From assembly GCA_020635995.1 (NCBI GenBank), contig JACJYS010000007.1:62001-126000 (forward strand): a stretch of 64,000 nt of DNA, given 5' to 3'. This document shows, piece by piece, positions 51,179 through 59,794 of the stretch. Below the pieces are notes generated by a model, which was not told the origin of the DNA, did no database searches, and worked only from the letters and a program-made list of their open reading frames with translations. The position numbers and the translations under genes were made by a program. The first letter of the stretch is position 1. Every line of letters begins with the position of its first letter. Source of the stretch: Chitinophagales bacterium. Its GTDB lineage: Bacteria > Bacteroidota > Bacteroidia > Chitinophagales > UBA8649.

Positions 51179-51913
51179 ATGAAATTTGAAAAAATAACTA
51201 AATCTAACGTTAAACATCTTAGGTTTTTACACTCAAAAAAATATAGACAAAAATACAATCAATTTATTGTTGAAGGTTATAAAAGTGTTAGAGAATTTAT
51301 TAATAGTGCTTATAAATGTGTAGCATTATTTGGAAAAGAAGATGCTTTAGCTGAATTTTATAGCCATGATTTTGAGAAATATATATGCAATACTAAAGAG
51401 TTGCAGCAGATAAGCACCTTAAAAAATCCCCAAGATATTGTTGGCGTTTTTGAAATTCCTGTATTAAAACCTATAGATTATAGGCAAGATTTTATAGTGG
51501 CATTAGATGATATGCGAGACCCCGGAAATTTAGGTACCGTTATTCGCACGGCAGATTGGTTTGGCTTAAACCAAATTTTGTGTTCAGAAACTTGTGTAGA
51601 TGCTTTTAATCCAAAAGTGGTGCAAGCCAGCATGGGTTCTTTAAGCAGAATTAATGTTGTTTATACTAATTTGGTCAATGAATTAAAAGCTATACAATCG
51701 CATACTTTAGTTTTTGCAGATATGGAAGGCAAAGCCTACCAAAATTTTAATTGGAATAAGAATATATTAGTAATAGGCAATGAAGCAAACGGAATAAGTG
51801 CCGATTTAAAGAAAATGAAGCATGAATTAATTGCCATTCCACAAAAAGGCAAGGCAGAATCTTTAAATGCTGCTGTTAGTGCCGCCATTATTATGAGCAG
51901 AGTGCTGGGGTAG
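51179..51913 (+). CDS. SpoU/TrmH-family RNA 2'-O-methyltransferase
   Basis: 244 residues of the SPOUT class. The N-terminal domain (1-100, FLHSKKYRQKYNQFIVEGYKSV) binds RNA. The C-terminal trefoil knot carries VALDDMRDPGNLGTVIRTADWF, NILVIGNEANGIS and the terminal AESLNAAVSAAIIMSRV, which bind S-adenosylmethionine. It probably methylates 23S rRNA or tRNA; the target is not certain. Confidence 0.92.
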   Translation: MKFEKITKSNVKHLRFLHSKKYRQKYNQFIVEGYKSVREFINSAYKCVALFGKEDALAEFYSHDFEKYICNTKELQQISTLKNPQDIVGVFEIPVLKPIDYRQDFIVALDDMRDPGNLGTVIRTADWFGLNQILCSETCVDAFNPKVVQASMGSLSRINVVYTNLVNELKAIQSHTLVFADMEGKAYQNFNWNKNILVIGNEANGISADLKKMKHELIAIPQKGKAESLNAAVSAAIIMSRVLG

Positions 51914-51919
51914 CAATTG

Positions 51920-52432
51920 TTAGTTTGCCGTTTTATTCTTCTCTTCTAACATTTTTAGTATATCGTCATCGCTTAGGTATAAGTTGTCTAACGAAAACTG
52001 AGCATCGTCTGCAAGCTCGTGAGTAGGATAGTCTTTTATTATTTTCTTGTAGAGTTCTTCGGCTTTTTTCTTGTTGCCCAAATTATTATCTTGTATAAAA
52101 GCCAACATAAACATATTTTCAGGAGTATGAGGATTATTTGGATATTTATTAATAATCGTTCTATATGTTTTTACTGCTTCGCTGTATTTTTCACTTGCAT
52201 TTTGATATTTAGCCTTTTTTTCTAAATAGCCGTATGTTTTTTCATCGTTAGGAAAGTTATTGGCATAATCATCATAAAACTGTATAACTTTTTCCATGTT
52301 TTCTTTACTGGGGAAATCTTCTTTTGCCATTGTTTCCTCTAAAAGTGCAATATCGCTTATTAATTTGTCTTTTTTATTGCTGCAAGCCAAAAGAAAAAAG
52401 AGAGATAATGAAATAAAAAGTAGCTTTTTCAT
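51920..52432 (-). CDS. TPR lipoprotein (YbgF/CpoB-like)
   Basis: 170 residues. The signal peptide has lipobox FLLAC. Two to three TPR-like repeats follow, such as ASEKYSEAVKTYRTIINKYPNNPHTPENMFMLA and KAEELYKKIIKDYPTHELADDAQ. Such proteins act as periplasmic scaffolds, often in cell-envelope assembly. It is three bases from the ArsC-like gene on the same strand, and convergent with the RNA methylase. Confidence 0.82.
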   Translation of the reverse strand: MKKLLFISLSLFFLLACSNKKDKLISDIALLEETMAKEDFPSKENMEKVIQFYDDYANNFPNDEKTYGYLEKKAKYQNASEKYSEAVKTYRTIINKYPNNPHTPENMFMLAFIQDNNLGNKKKAEELYKKIIKDYPTHELADDAQFSLDNLYLSDDDILKMLEEKNKTAN

Positions 52433-52434
52433 AA

Positions 52435-52788
52435 TTATAAACTTTTAATAAATTTAGTAACATTTTCTTCCGGGCGACCTACCACAGCCGTAGTTTCAGT
52501 ATATAAAATAGGTCTTTCTATAAGCTTAGGATTTTGTTGCAAAATCTTTATCCATTCATTTTCGCTAATACTTTTGTCTTTGTAATTTTCTTTATACAAA
52601 TCTTCACCTTTTCTTACAATTTCTTCCGCACTTTTGCCCAGTTTTTTAAGCAATAATTTAATATCATTTTCACTTAAAACGCCATCTAAATAATTCACTA
52701 TTTCAAAATCTATATTGTTTTCTTCAATAGCGGCAACAGCTTTTCTACTTTTACTACAACGGTTGTTGTGGAGTATTTTTACTTTCAT
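52435..52788 (-). CDS. ArsC/Spx-family protein (arsenate reductase-like)
   Basis: 117 residues of the ArsC thioredoxin-like fold. The active-site region is HNNRCSKSRKAV with Cys12, followed by ENNIDFEIVNYL and LIERPILYTETTAVVGRPEENV, which contains the conserved Arg residues of glutaredoxin-dependent arsenate reductases. No other ars genes are nearby, so the true role could be a different thiol reduction. Its 5' end overlaps the upstream membrane protein gene by 35 bases. Confidence 0.88.
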   Translation of the reverse strand: MKVKILHNNRCSKSRKAVAAIEENNIDFEIVNYLDGVLSENDIKLLLKKLGKSAEEIVRKGEDLYKENYKDKSISENEWIKILQQNPKLIERPILYTETTAVVGRPEENVTKFIKSL

Positions 52789-53281
52789 CTTTATTAATTA
52801 ATATTTTAGTTAAAGGATTTGAGAATTTTATTATGCAAAGAGATATAAATATACTTAGACCTGTTAATTTCCATAGATAGGGATTAAACATAAATGCTTC
52901 ACTATCTAATATTTGTTTTATGTAATTTATAGTTTGATATAAGAAATTAGGTAAGTTATATACTAACATGAAAACCCCTACAAATATTAATAACGTTTGC
53001 AATAAGGTAGTTTTATCTAAATCTTTGAAGGTTATTTCTTTTGTTAGTACTGTTTCATTAATTTTTAAAAACTTAATTATGTTATCTGTTTCGTATATTA
53101 GGACGTAGTATGCTAAAAGTAAAAATATTGTAATAGTAGATAAGCTGACTATCTTTTTAATAATATCAACATCCATAAACAATACACTATATAAATCCAT
53201 AAAAAAAGTAGTAAAACTCTGTACAAATAAGAATATAAAAGCCACTTTTAAAATGATATTTAGTAAATCTCTTAAATTCAT
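52754..53281 (-). CDS. Four-helix membrane protein of unknown function
   Basis: 175 residues with four hydrophobic segments: about 8-35, 43-65, 92-118 and 138-160. The ends are hydrophilic, with a Lys/Asn/Gln-rich tail (NKDESKNTPQQPL). No family is recognised. Its stop lies inside the ArsC-like gene by 35 bases, so translation of the two is coupled. It is divergent from dcd. Confidence 0.65.
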   Translation of the reverse strand: MNLRDLLNIILKVAFIFLFVQSFTTFFMDLYSVLFMDVDIIKKIVSLSTITIFLLLAYYVLIYETDNIIKFLKINETVLTKEITFKDLDKTTLLQTLLIFVGVFMLVYNLPNFLYQTINYIKQILDSEAFMFNPYLWKLTGLSIFISLCIIKFSNPLTKILINKDESKNTPQQPL

Positions 53282-53292
53282 TTAGATAAATT

Positions 53293-53300
53293 TATCTTTG
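53293..53300 (+). promoter_or_regulatory. -7 promoter element of dcd
   Basis: TATCTTTG, a perfect TAnnTTTG, ends 17 bases before the ATG at 53318. It overlaps an in-frame GTG at 53300 that would otherwise extend dcd, so the later ATG is the better start. Confidence 0.6.
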
Positions 53301-53317
53301 TGCTAAATTGTAAATAT

Positions 53318-53839
53318 ATGATTCTTAGTGGTAAAAAAATAAAAGAAGAGCTAAATGAAAATATTTTTATTACTCCTTTTAGTGAAAAACAGTTAAACCC
53401 CAATAGCTACAACTTGCGTTTATTTAATGAACTTTTGGTTTATGACAAAGAAGTTTTAGACATGAAAACGCCCAATACCGCTCATAAAATAATTATTCCG
53501 GAAGAAGGTTTATTGTTGGAAACCAATAAGTTATACTTAGGTAGAACCGTAGAGCATACTAAAACAAAATCTTACGTTCCTATGCTTGAAGGGCGTAGCT
53601 CCATAGGGCGTTTAGGCTTGTTTATTCACGTTACGGCAGGTTTTGGCGATGTGGGATTTGATGGATATTGGACTTTAGAAATTTTTTGTGTGCAGCCTAT
53701 AAAAATATATCCAAATGTTGAAATTTGTCAAATATATTACCACAGTATAGATGGCGATTATGACGAATATTCAAGTGGAAAATATCAGCATAATAATGAA
53801 ATACAACCCAGTTTATTATATAAAGATTTTGAAAAGTAA
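53318..53839 (+). CDS. dcd: dCTP deaminase
   Basis: It converts dCTP to dUTP, supplying the dTTP pathway. 173 residues from the ATG at 53318 (MILSGKKIKEEL). Motifs are LNPNSYNLRL, VPMLEGRSSIGRLGLF with the nucleotide-binding residues, HVTAGFGDVGFDGYWTLE containing the catalytic Glu, and YSSGKYQHNNEIQPS at the end. It is coupled to the thioesterase gene by a one-base overlap (TAATG). Confidence 0.95.
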   Translation: MILSGKKIKEELNENIFITPFSEKQLNPNSYNLRLFNELLVYDKEVLDMKTPNTAHKIIIPEEGLLLETNKLYLGRTVEHTKTKSYVPMLEGRSSIGRLGLFIHVTAGFGDVGFDGYWTLEIFCVQPIKIYPNVEICQIYYHSIDGDYDEYSSGKYQHNNEIQPSLLYKDFEK

Positions 53840-54261
53840 TGGATAAAATTTGGAAAAAAGAATTTACCATAGCCGCACTAAATGCTACAGAAAAAAATAT
53901 GGTAAAATACTTAGATATAGAGTTTACTGATTTTGGCAATAATTTTTTAGAAGCCACTATGCCTGTAAATGAAAAAACACATCAACCTTTTGGCTTGTTG
54001 CATGGTGGAGCTTCGGTAGTTTTGGCGGAGAGTTTAGGCAGTTTAGCCGGCTATCTTTGTTTAGAAGATAAAAACAAAGCCGTGGTAGGGCAAGAAATAA
54101 ATGCCAATCATATAGGCAGTGTAAGAAATGGAAAAGTAACGGGTAGGGCAGAGCCAATACATTTAGGGCGAACAAGCCAAGTGTGGCAAGTTACCATTAA
54201 AGATGAAAAAAATAAGTTAATTTGTGTGTCAAGAATGACGCTTGCTGTGATTAACGTTTAA
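53839..54261 (+). CDS. Hotdog-fold thioesterase (PaaI/MenI-like)
   Basis: 140 residues. The hotdog motif is THQPFGLLHGGASVVLAESLGSLAG, followed by VVGQEINANHIGSVRNGKVTGRAEPIHLGRTSQVW. This arrangement matches 1,4-dihydroxy-2-naphthoyl-CoA hydrolase and related acyl-CoA thioesterases; menaquinone is the usual Bacteroidota quinone, so MenI is a reasonable guess. No other men genes are close by. Confidence 0.88.
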   Translation: MDKIWKKEFTIAALNATEKNMVKYLDIEFTDFGNNFLEATMPVNEKTHQPFGLLHGGASVVLAESLGSLAGYLCLEDKNKAVVGQEINANHIGSVRNGKVTGRAEPIHLGRTSQVWQVTIKDEKNKLICVSRMTLAVINV

Positions 54262-54273
54262 AAATTAAAGAAA

Positions 54274-56856
54274 ATGTGCAACAACAATACACCATTTAAT
54301 GAAGACGAAAAAATACCTTTTGGTATTACAAACCTAAAAGTTAGAAGTGTGTATAAAACACTTAATAAAGTAAAATCTTTTTTGTGTGCATATAAATTGG
54401 TTTTATTACTCATTTTTTTAATTGCACAGATTTATGTTTTTGCACAAAAGCCAACAGAACCGTTTTCTTGCTATGCTCAAAAAAGTATGTTTTCACATAA
54501 AAGTGCTCAGAGTTTAAACGATTTAAGAAGCGATACCATAGATATAAAACACACAAGTATTCACTTAGATTTAAGCGATTGGTCGGGAAGACAAATTAAA
54601 GGCTTTTCTATTTTGCAAGTGCAAGCCAAACAAAATAATGTAAACTATATAGCTTTAGATTTATTGAAACTTACTATAGATTCTATAAAAATTAATGGCG
54701 TTTTAACCAACAATTATACTTATAACGACACTTTGCTGAGAATTAATTTTTCTTCAGTTTTATCTAATGGGCAAAACGCTACGGTTTCGGTTTTTTATCA
54801 TGGAAATCCCGTACAAAATGCAGGAGATTGGGGCGGTTTTTATTGGAACGGGACTTATGCGTATAATGTTGGCGTTAGTTTTCAAGAAGACCCACACAAT
54901 TATGGTAGAGTTTGGTTTCCTTGCTACGATAATTTTGTAGAACGTAGCACTTTTGATTTTGCTATAACTACTAATAGCAATAGAAAAGCTTTTTGCAATG
55001 GACTGTTAACCAATGAAATAGATAATGGAAATAGCACAAAAACGTGGTATTGGCAAATGAACCAAGAAATACCAAGTTACTTGGCTTCCGTAGCTGTATC
55101 GGATTATGCTACTGTAGAAATGAGTTATAATGGATTGCAAGGAAATGCTATTCCTATACAAATGGCAGCAAGAGCCGCAGATACTACCAATTTAAAAAAT
55201 TCATTTTTGCATTTGCCCGATGCGTTAGAATGTTACGAAAACAGTTATTTGCCTTATGCATTTGATAGAGTAGGGTATTGCCTTACCAGTTTTACTGCCG
55301 GAGCTATGGAACACGCTACAAATATTACCTATATGCGTGCTGCCGTTAATGGAACAACAACCTATGAAACTTTAATGGCTCATGAGCTTTCGCATCATTG
55401 GTGGGGCGATTTAATAACCTGCCGTACTGCCGAAGATATGTGGTTGAATGAAGGCTGGGCATCTTATTCAGAAGCTTTATTTACAGAGTATGTTTATGGA
55501 ACAAATGCCTATAAAATCTACAATAGAGAAAGGCACGATGGCGTATTGAGAACAATGCACATAGACGATGGTGGTTATTATGCCGTTTCGGGTGTGCCTA
55601 CCGACTTAACTTATAGCAATACCGTTTATCAAAAAGGAGCAGATATGGCTCAAACATTGAGAGGAATATTGGGCGACAACTTATTTTTTAGTTGTATTAG
55701 CTCATTTTTAGATAGCCATAAGTTTACAGATGTTTCCAGCCACGATTTTGAGCAGTATTTAAGCACTTGTTCGGGTAGAGATTTGAGTAGCTTTTTTAAT
55801 ACTTGGATTTTTGAGAAAGGTTTTCATCATTATAGTATTTCAGATATTAATGTAACTCAAAATGGAGCAAACTATGAAGTGCAAGGAAGCATAAAACAGA
55901 AACTGTGGGAGAACACAAGTTTTACTCAAAATTTGCCTATAGAAGTTTATTATTTTAAAAATGATGGTTCTTACCAAATGCAAACGGTTAACACTATTGG
56001 CGATTGTACCAGTTTTAGCATTACACTAAATTTTGAACCCGTTTATATTGCTTTAGATTTAGAAGAAAAAATACAAGATGCTACGGTAGATAATTATTTA
56101 ATGGTAGGTCAAACAGGTACAGTAGATTTTGGTTTAGCAAGGGTTGTTTTAAATGTTTACCAATTAAATGATTCTAATTTTGTACATGCTACACACCATT
56201 TTATAAAACCAGATGCTTTTAAAACCGTACATGAAGGTTTGCATTTGTCGCCAAACAGATATTGGAGTATAGGCGGTGTGTGGGAAAATAATTTTGAGGC
56301 AGATGCTATTTTTAAATATAATGGTTCAACCAATCAAACTAATGGCTATTTAGATAATGATTTTATAACGAATTCGGAAGATAGTTTAGTTATTTTATAT
56401 AAAGCAAAGCCTCAAGATGAGTGGACAATAGTTGATTCTTTCGCAATAGAAACACAGGGAAGTGCATTAAACAAAGTGGGACAAATTAGAGTATATAATT
56501 TAAAGCAAGGCGATTATGTGCTGGCTATTTACGATAAAAATGTAGCAGACGAAGCTACAGAAGTGAACACTTGTGTATATACTAATATTAGAGAGATAGA
56601 AACTACTTCATCAAGTGTGCTTAAAGTATATCCTGTGCCGGCAAACAACCATATAGTTGTAGAAAAAAATATGGATATTGAAATTAAAGAATTAGCCGTA
56701 TATGATTCTACGGGAAAGCAAGTTTATAAGTTAGATAAGGATTTTGGCAAATCAATAAATATTGATATTAAAAACTGGGCAATAGGCATTTATTATATCT
56801 CTACTTACGATAAAAATAATAGTAAAATAGATACGGTATCTTTTTCAAAAAAATAG
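54274..56856 (+). CDS. Secreted M1-family aminopeptidase with T9SS type A sorting domain
   Basis: 860 residues. A long hydrophilic N-terminus of about 45 residues precedes the hydrophobic signal (LVLLLIFLIAQIYVFAQ), so a later true start is possible. The M1 catalytic domain has the substrate motif AGAMEHATN and the zinc site HELSHHWW-18-NEGWASYSE. A C-terminal beta-rich part ends in a type A sorting domain (VLKVYPVPANNHIVVEK ... GIYYISTYDKN). It is a zinc aminopeptidase exported to the surface for peptide degradation. Confidence 0.92.
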   Translation: MCNNNTPFNEDEKIPFGITNLKVRSVYKTLNKVKSFLCAYKLVLLLIFLIAQIYVFAQKPTEPFSCYAQKSMFSHKSAQSLNDLRSDTIDIKHTSIHLDLSDWSGRQIKGFSILQVQAKQNNVNYIALDLLKLTIDSIKINGVLTNNYTYNDTLLRINFSSVLSNGQNATVSVFYHGNPVQNAGDWGGFYWNGTYAYNVGVSFQEDPHNYGRVWFPCYDNFVERSTFDFAITTNSNRKAFCNGLLTNEIDNGNSTKTWYWQMNQEIPSYLASVAVSDYATVEMSYNGLQGNAIPIQMAARAADTTNLKNSFLHLPDALECYENSYLPYAFDRVGYCLTSFTAGAMEHATNITYMRAAVNGTTTYETLMAHELSHHWWGDLITCRTAEDMWLNEGWASYSEALFTEYVYGTNAYKIYNRERHDGVLRTMHIDDGGYYAVSGVPTDLTYSNTVYQKGADMAQTLRGILGDNLFFSCISSFLDSHKFTDVSSHDFEQYLSTCSGRDLSSFFNTWIFEKGFHHYSISDINVTQNGANYEVQGSIKQKLWENTSFTQNLPIEVYYFKNDGSYQMQTVNTIGDCTSFSITLNFEPVYIALDLEEKIQDATVDNYLMVGQTGTVDFGLARVVLNVYQLNDSNFVHATHHFIKPDAFKTVHEGLHLSPNRYWSIGGVWENNFEADAIFKYNGSTNQTNGYLDNDFITNSEDSLVILYKAKPQDEWTIVDSFAIETQGSALNKVGQIRVYNLKQGDYVLAIYDKNVADEATEVNTCVYTNIREIETTSSSVLKVYPVPANNHIVVEKNMDIEIKELAVYDSTGKQVYKLDKDFGKSINIDIKNWAIGIYYISTYDKNNSKIDTVSFSKK

Positions 56857-56873
56857 ATATAAAATGATTTCTA

Positions 56874-57512
56874 ATGAATAATCTCCGTTGGAAAATAGCA
56901 CAGTTTTTTGAAAAAAAATGGTGGCAATCTTATCTAAAAAATAAAGATGCCGATACTTATTTAAAATGGAAAAAAAATTATTGGAGTACTTTTTTAAGAG
57001 AACTCCATTTAAAAAATAACATAAAAACACCAATATTAGATGTAGGCTGTGGCCCGGCAGGCGTTTTTATAGTTTTAAAAGGAGAAATAACGGCATTAGA
57101 TCCTTTGGTAAAAGAATACGAAAAACTTACTGTTTTTAGTACAGAAAATTATCCCAATGTTGAGTTTGTAGCACAAGATTTTGAATCATTTGCAACTGAG
57201 AAAAAATTTCAAACTATATTTTGTTTAAATGCCATTAATCATTTTAAAAATATTGATGAGAGTTTTAAAAAACTGAAAGATTTGTTAGAAAACAATGGGC
57301 AACTCATACTTTCTGTAGATGCCCACAATTATACTTTTTTTAGAAAGTTATTTACTTTATTTCCTTTTGATATTCTGCATCCACATCAATGTAATTTAGC
57401 AGAGTACGAGCAGTTTTTAATTAAAAACGGATTTAAAGTACAATTCAAATTTTTAAAGAAAAAAGAGTTTTTCTTTAGTTATTGGGTATTGGTAATAGAG
57501 AGGGAGTGTTAA
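56874..57512 (+). CDS. SAM-dependent methyltransferase (class I)
   Basis: 212 residues. The SAM-binding motif is PILDVGCGPAGVFIVL (about 56-71), then EITALDPLVKEY (acidic residue of motif II), FQTIFCLNAINHF and NGQLILSVDAHN. The C-terminal part is hydrophobic and basic. The substrate is unknown. It starts 17 bases after the aminopeptidase gene and could be co-transcribed. Confidence 0.85.
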   Translation: MNNLRWKIAQFFEKKWWQSYLKNKDADTYLKWKKNYWSTFLRELHLKNNIKTPILDVGCGPAGVFIVLKGEITALDPLVKEYEKLTVFSTENYPNVEFVAQDFESFATEKKFQTIFCLNAINHFKNIDESFKKLKDLLENNGQLILSVDAHNYTFFRKLFTLFPFDILHPHQCNLAEYEQFLIKNGFKVQFKFLKKKEFFFSYWVLVIEREC

Positions 57513-57617
57513 AATTGCTATGTGAAACAGAAAAAGTACTATTAACCTAAGTTCTATTAATCTTTTTGAAAGTTTAGTATAGTATCGTAAAATCCTTCGG
57601 ATAATCATAAATTCTTG

Positions 57618-57625
57618 TAATTTTG
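57618..57625 (+). promoter_or_regulatory. -7 element abutting lolD start
   Basis: TAATTTTG ends four bases before the lolD ATG at 57630 (TGCTATG follows). This is the same spacing as at gatC and the RNA methylase gene, implying a leaderless or near-leaderless mRNA. Confidence 0.5.
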
Positions 57626-57629
57626 TGCT

Positions 57630-58283
57630 ATGCTCAACGCTAAAAACATTTATAAAAGCTACGAATCTGTTGAAGTACTCAAAGGTGTTTCCTTATTTGT
57701 AGAAAAAGGCGAAGTGGTTTCTATAGTAGGTAGTTCCGGAGCAGGCAAAAGCACATTATTGCATATTTTGGGTACTTTAGATACTGCTGATAAAGGAGAA
57801 TATAGCATAAATGGACAGCAAATTTTATCATTAACAGATAAGGAATTATCCGATTTTAGAAACAAGCACATAGGTTTTATCTTTCAGTTTCATCATTTAT
57901 TGCCGGAGTTTACCGCTTTAGAAAATGTTTGTATTCCTGCTTTTATTCAAAAAAAAGGAGTGAAAGAAAGTGAAGAAAGAGCTAAAGAATTGCTTAATTT
58001 TTTGGGTTTAAGTCATAGGTTTAATCATAAACCTTCTGAAATGAGCGGGGGAGAGCAGCAGCGAGTGGCTGTGGCAAGGGCATTAATGAATAATCCGGAT
58101 ATAATAATGGCAGATGAACCTTCAGGAAATTTAGATACGGCAACTTCTAAAGAGTTGCACGAACTATTTTTTAATTTACGAGATAAATACAATCAAACTT
58201 TTATAATAGTAACACACAATCAAGATTTAGCAAATATGGCTGACAGAAAGCTTGAAATGAAAGATGGTGTGTTTATAAATTAA
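57630..58283 (+). CDS. lolD: Lipoprotein-releasing ABC transporter ATPase (LolD-like)
   Basis: 217 residues. Walker A GSSGAGKSTLLH, Q-loop FIFQFHHLLPEF, signature MSGGEQQRVAVARAL, Walker B IIMADEPSGNLD and switch VTHNQDLA. The FQFHHLLPEFTALENV stretch is characteristic of LolD, which powers release of lipoproteins from the inner membrane. LolC/E permeases are not adjacent. It is followed five bases later by the desaturase gene. Confidence 0.92.
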   Translation: MLNAKNIYKSYESVEVLKGVSLFVEKGEVVSIVGSSGAGKSTLLHILGTLDTADKGEYSINGQQILSLTDKELSDFRNKHIGFIFQFHHLLPEFTALENVCIPAFIQKKGVKESEERAKELLNFLGLSHRFNHKPSEMSGGEQQRVAVARALMNNPDIIMADEPSGNLDTATSKELHELFFNLRDKYNQTFIIVTHNQDLANMADRKLEMKDGVFIN

Positions 58284-58288
58284 TCATT

Positions 58289-59251
58289 ATGGAAAACAAA
58301 AAAGATTTTTATTGGGTAGAATATAGAGAGCCACATTTAGAAAGGCGTAGAGAAATTTTAAAAAACCACCCGGAAGTAAAACAGCTTTTTGGTAAAAACC
58401 CTTATTTGCCTTGGTCAACAATTATTATGGTAATAGTGCAAGTGGCAGTGGCATTAAATATACATTATGTAATGGATTACAAATTTGGGTGGTTATATTT
58501 TATATTAATTAGCTATTTTGTAGGAGCTACCATTGCTCATGCTTTGTTTTTAGCCATACACGAAATAACCCACGATTTGGCTTTTAAAAAAACATGGGCA
58601 AATAATATTTTGGCATTTTTTGCTAATATTCCTATTGTTTTGCCTTATGCTATGTCTTTTAAAGAGTATCATGCACTGCACCATTGGGAGCAGGGAGTAG
58701 ATGGTGTAGATGCCGATATACCTTTAGTAAGTGAAGCCAATTTTTTTAGTGGTTTTATAGGCAAAGTATTGTGGTTTATCCATCAAATATTTTTTTATGC
58801 TGTACGTCCTACTTTTGTGAGACCGCTTAAAATAGACAAATGGTTTATTGCTAATTTTATTTTTCAGTTAACAGCTATGGCTATTATTTTGCCATTAGCA
58901 GGGTGGTGGGGCGTGCTTTATTTTCTTTTATCTTTGGTTTTTGCAGGAGGTTTGCATCCTACATCGGGGCATTTTATTTCTGAGCATTATGTTTTTAAAG
59001 AAGGGCAAGAAACCTACTCTTATTATGGACCGTTAAATTTACTGACTTTTAATGTAGGCTACCACAATGAACATCACGACTTTCCTACTGTGCCGGGCAA
59101 TAAATTGCCTGAATTGCGAAAAATGGCTCCAGAGTTTTATGATAATTTGCATTATTATAATTCTTGGACGGGAGTAATACGTCAATTCCTGTTTGATAAA
59201 AATATTACTTTATTTTCAAGAATGAAAAGGAAGAATACGAAAGAAATATAG
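58289..59251 (+). CDS. Fatty-acid desaturase closely resembling eukaryotic sphingolipid delta-4 desaturase (DES1)
   Basis: 320 residues. The three histidine clusters of membrane di-iron desaturases are present: HEITHD at 91-96, HALHH at 128-132 and HNEHH at 259-263. Beyond these, the flanking pattern follows animal dihydroceramide desaturase: an N-terminal DFYWVEYREPHLERRREIL, SFKEYHALHH, GLHPTSGHFISEHYVF and a C-terminal ETYSYYGPLN, FNVGYHNEHHDFP. Four or more membrane helices are visible. Many Bacteroidota make dihydroceramide-type sphingolipids, so it may add the 4,5 double bond to their long-chain base; the substrate is inferred. It follows lolD and ends just before the fold-back repeat. 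Confidence 0.9.
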   Translation: MENKKDFYWVEYREPHLERRREILKNHPEVKQLFGKNPYLPWSTIIMVIVQVAVALNIHYVMDYKFGWLYFILISYFVGATIAHALFLAIHEITHDLAFKKTWANNILAFFANIPIVLPYAMSFKEYHALHHWEQGVDGVDADIPLVSEANFFSGFIGKVLWFIHQIFFYAVRPTFVRPLKIDKWFIANFIFQLTAMAIILPLAGWWGVLYFLLSLVFAGGLHPTSGHFISEHYVFKEGQETYSYYGPLNLLTFNVGYHNEHHDFPTVPGNKLPELRKMAPEFYDNLHYYNSWTGVIRQFLFDKNITLFSRMKRKNTKEI

Positions 59252-59259
59252 TGTTTTTT

Positions 59260-59785
59260 ATGACTATCTGGAAAGATACTCATGAAGTATTCTATATTAA
59301 CTTTTCTTTAGAAGAAAAGTTACAAAAGAATCGCACTAAGTTTTCTGCGACCCATTATAACCTCAACTCCTAAAAATTAAAAACTCATCACTCCGTTCTT
59401 CAAACAGTTTAATTTTTTACGGAGTTTTCGGTTAATGGGTTCCCACTTGCAAACTTAAGGTGCACTTTTTATCTGACCTTAATCAAAAATACGTTAAGAA
59501 ATGATGTAAAACAGACATCCACAATGAATAAAATTATAAAACAGTAAACAGACAAATTAGTATGCTCCCACGAGTGAAAATACTTTAGGAAAACTAAAAT
59601 TGAGCATACATTAATTTGTCCTCGTCTGTTTTATAGCATTTTAGTATTTTTGATTACAGTCTTGATTTTTTGTTACTTTTGTATCAAGACAAAAGTAAAA
59701 GACCACAAGCTGTAATTCAAATTACTTAAACGTCCCAAGGTGCTACCTTGAAGCATAGATTATTAGTATAATAACGGATAATCAT
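59260..59785 (-). repeat. Fold-back repeat, family 1, copy 3
   Basis: 526 bases in reverse orientation to copies 1 and 2. The ends form an imperfect inverted repeat: ATGACTATCTGG at 59260 and, read in reverse from 59785, ATGATTATCCGTTATT. It has the same nested hairpin core and the AACTTTTCTT-N3-AAGAAAAGTT hairpin, and the same outer block CCAAGGTGCTACCTTGAAGC. It fills the 543-base gap between the desaturase and KAS III-like genes; no gene is seen inside. Confidence 0.85.
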
Positions 59786-59794
59786 AGTATTTTT

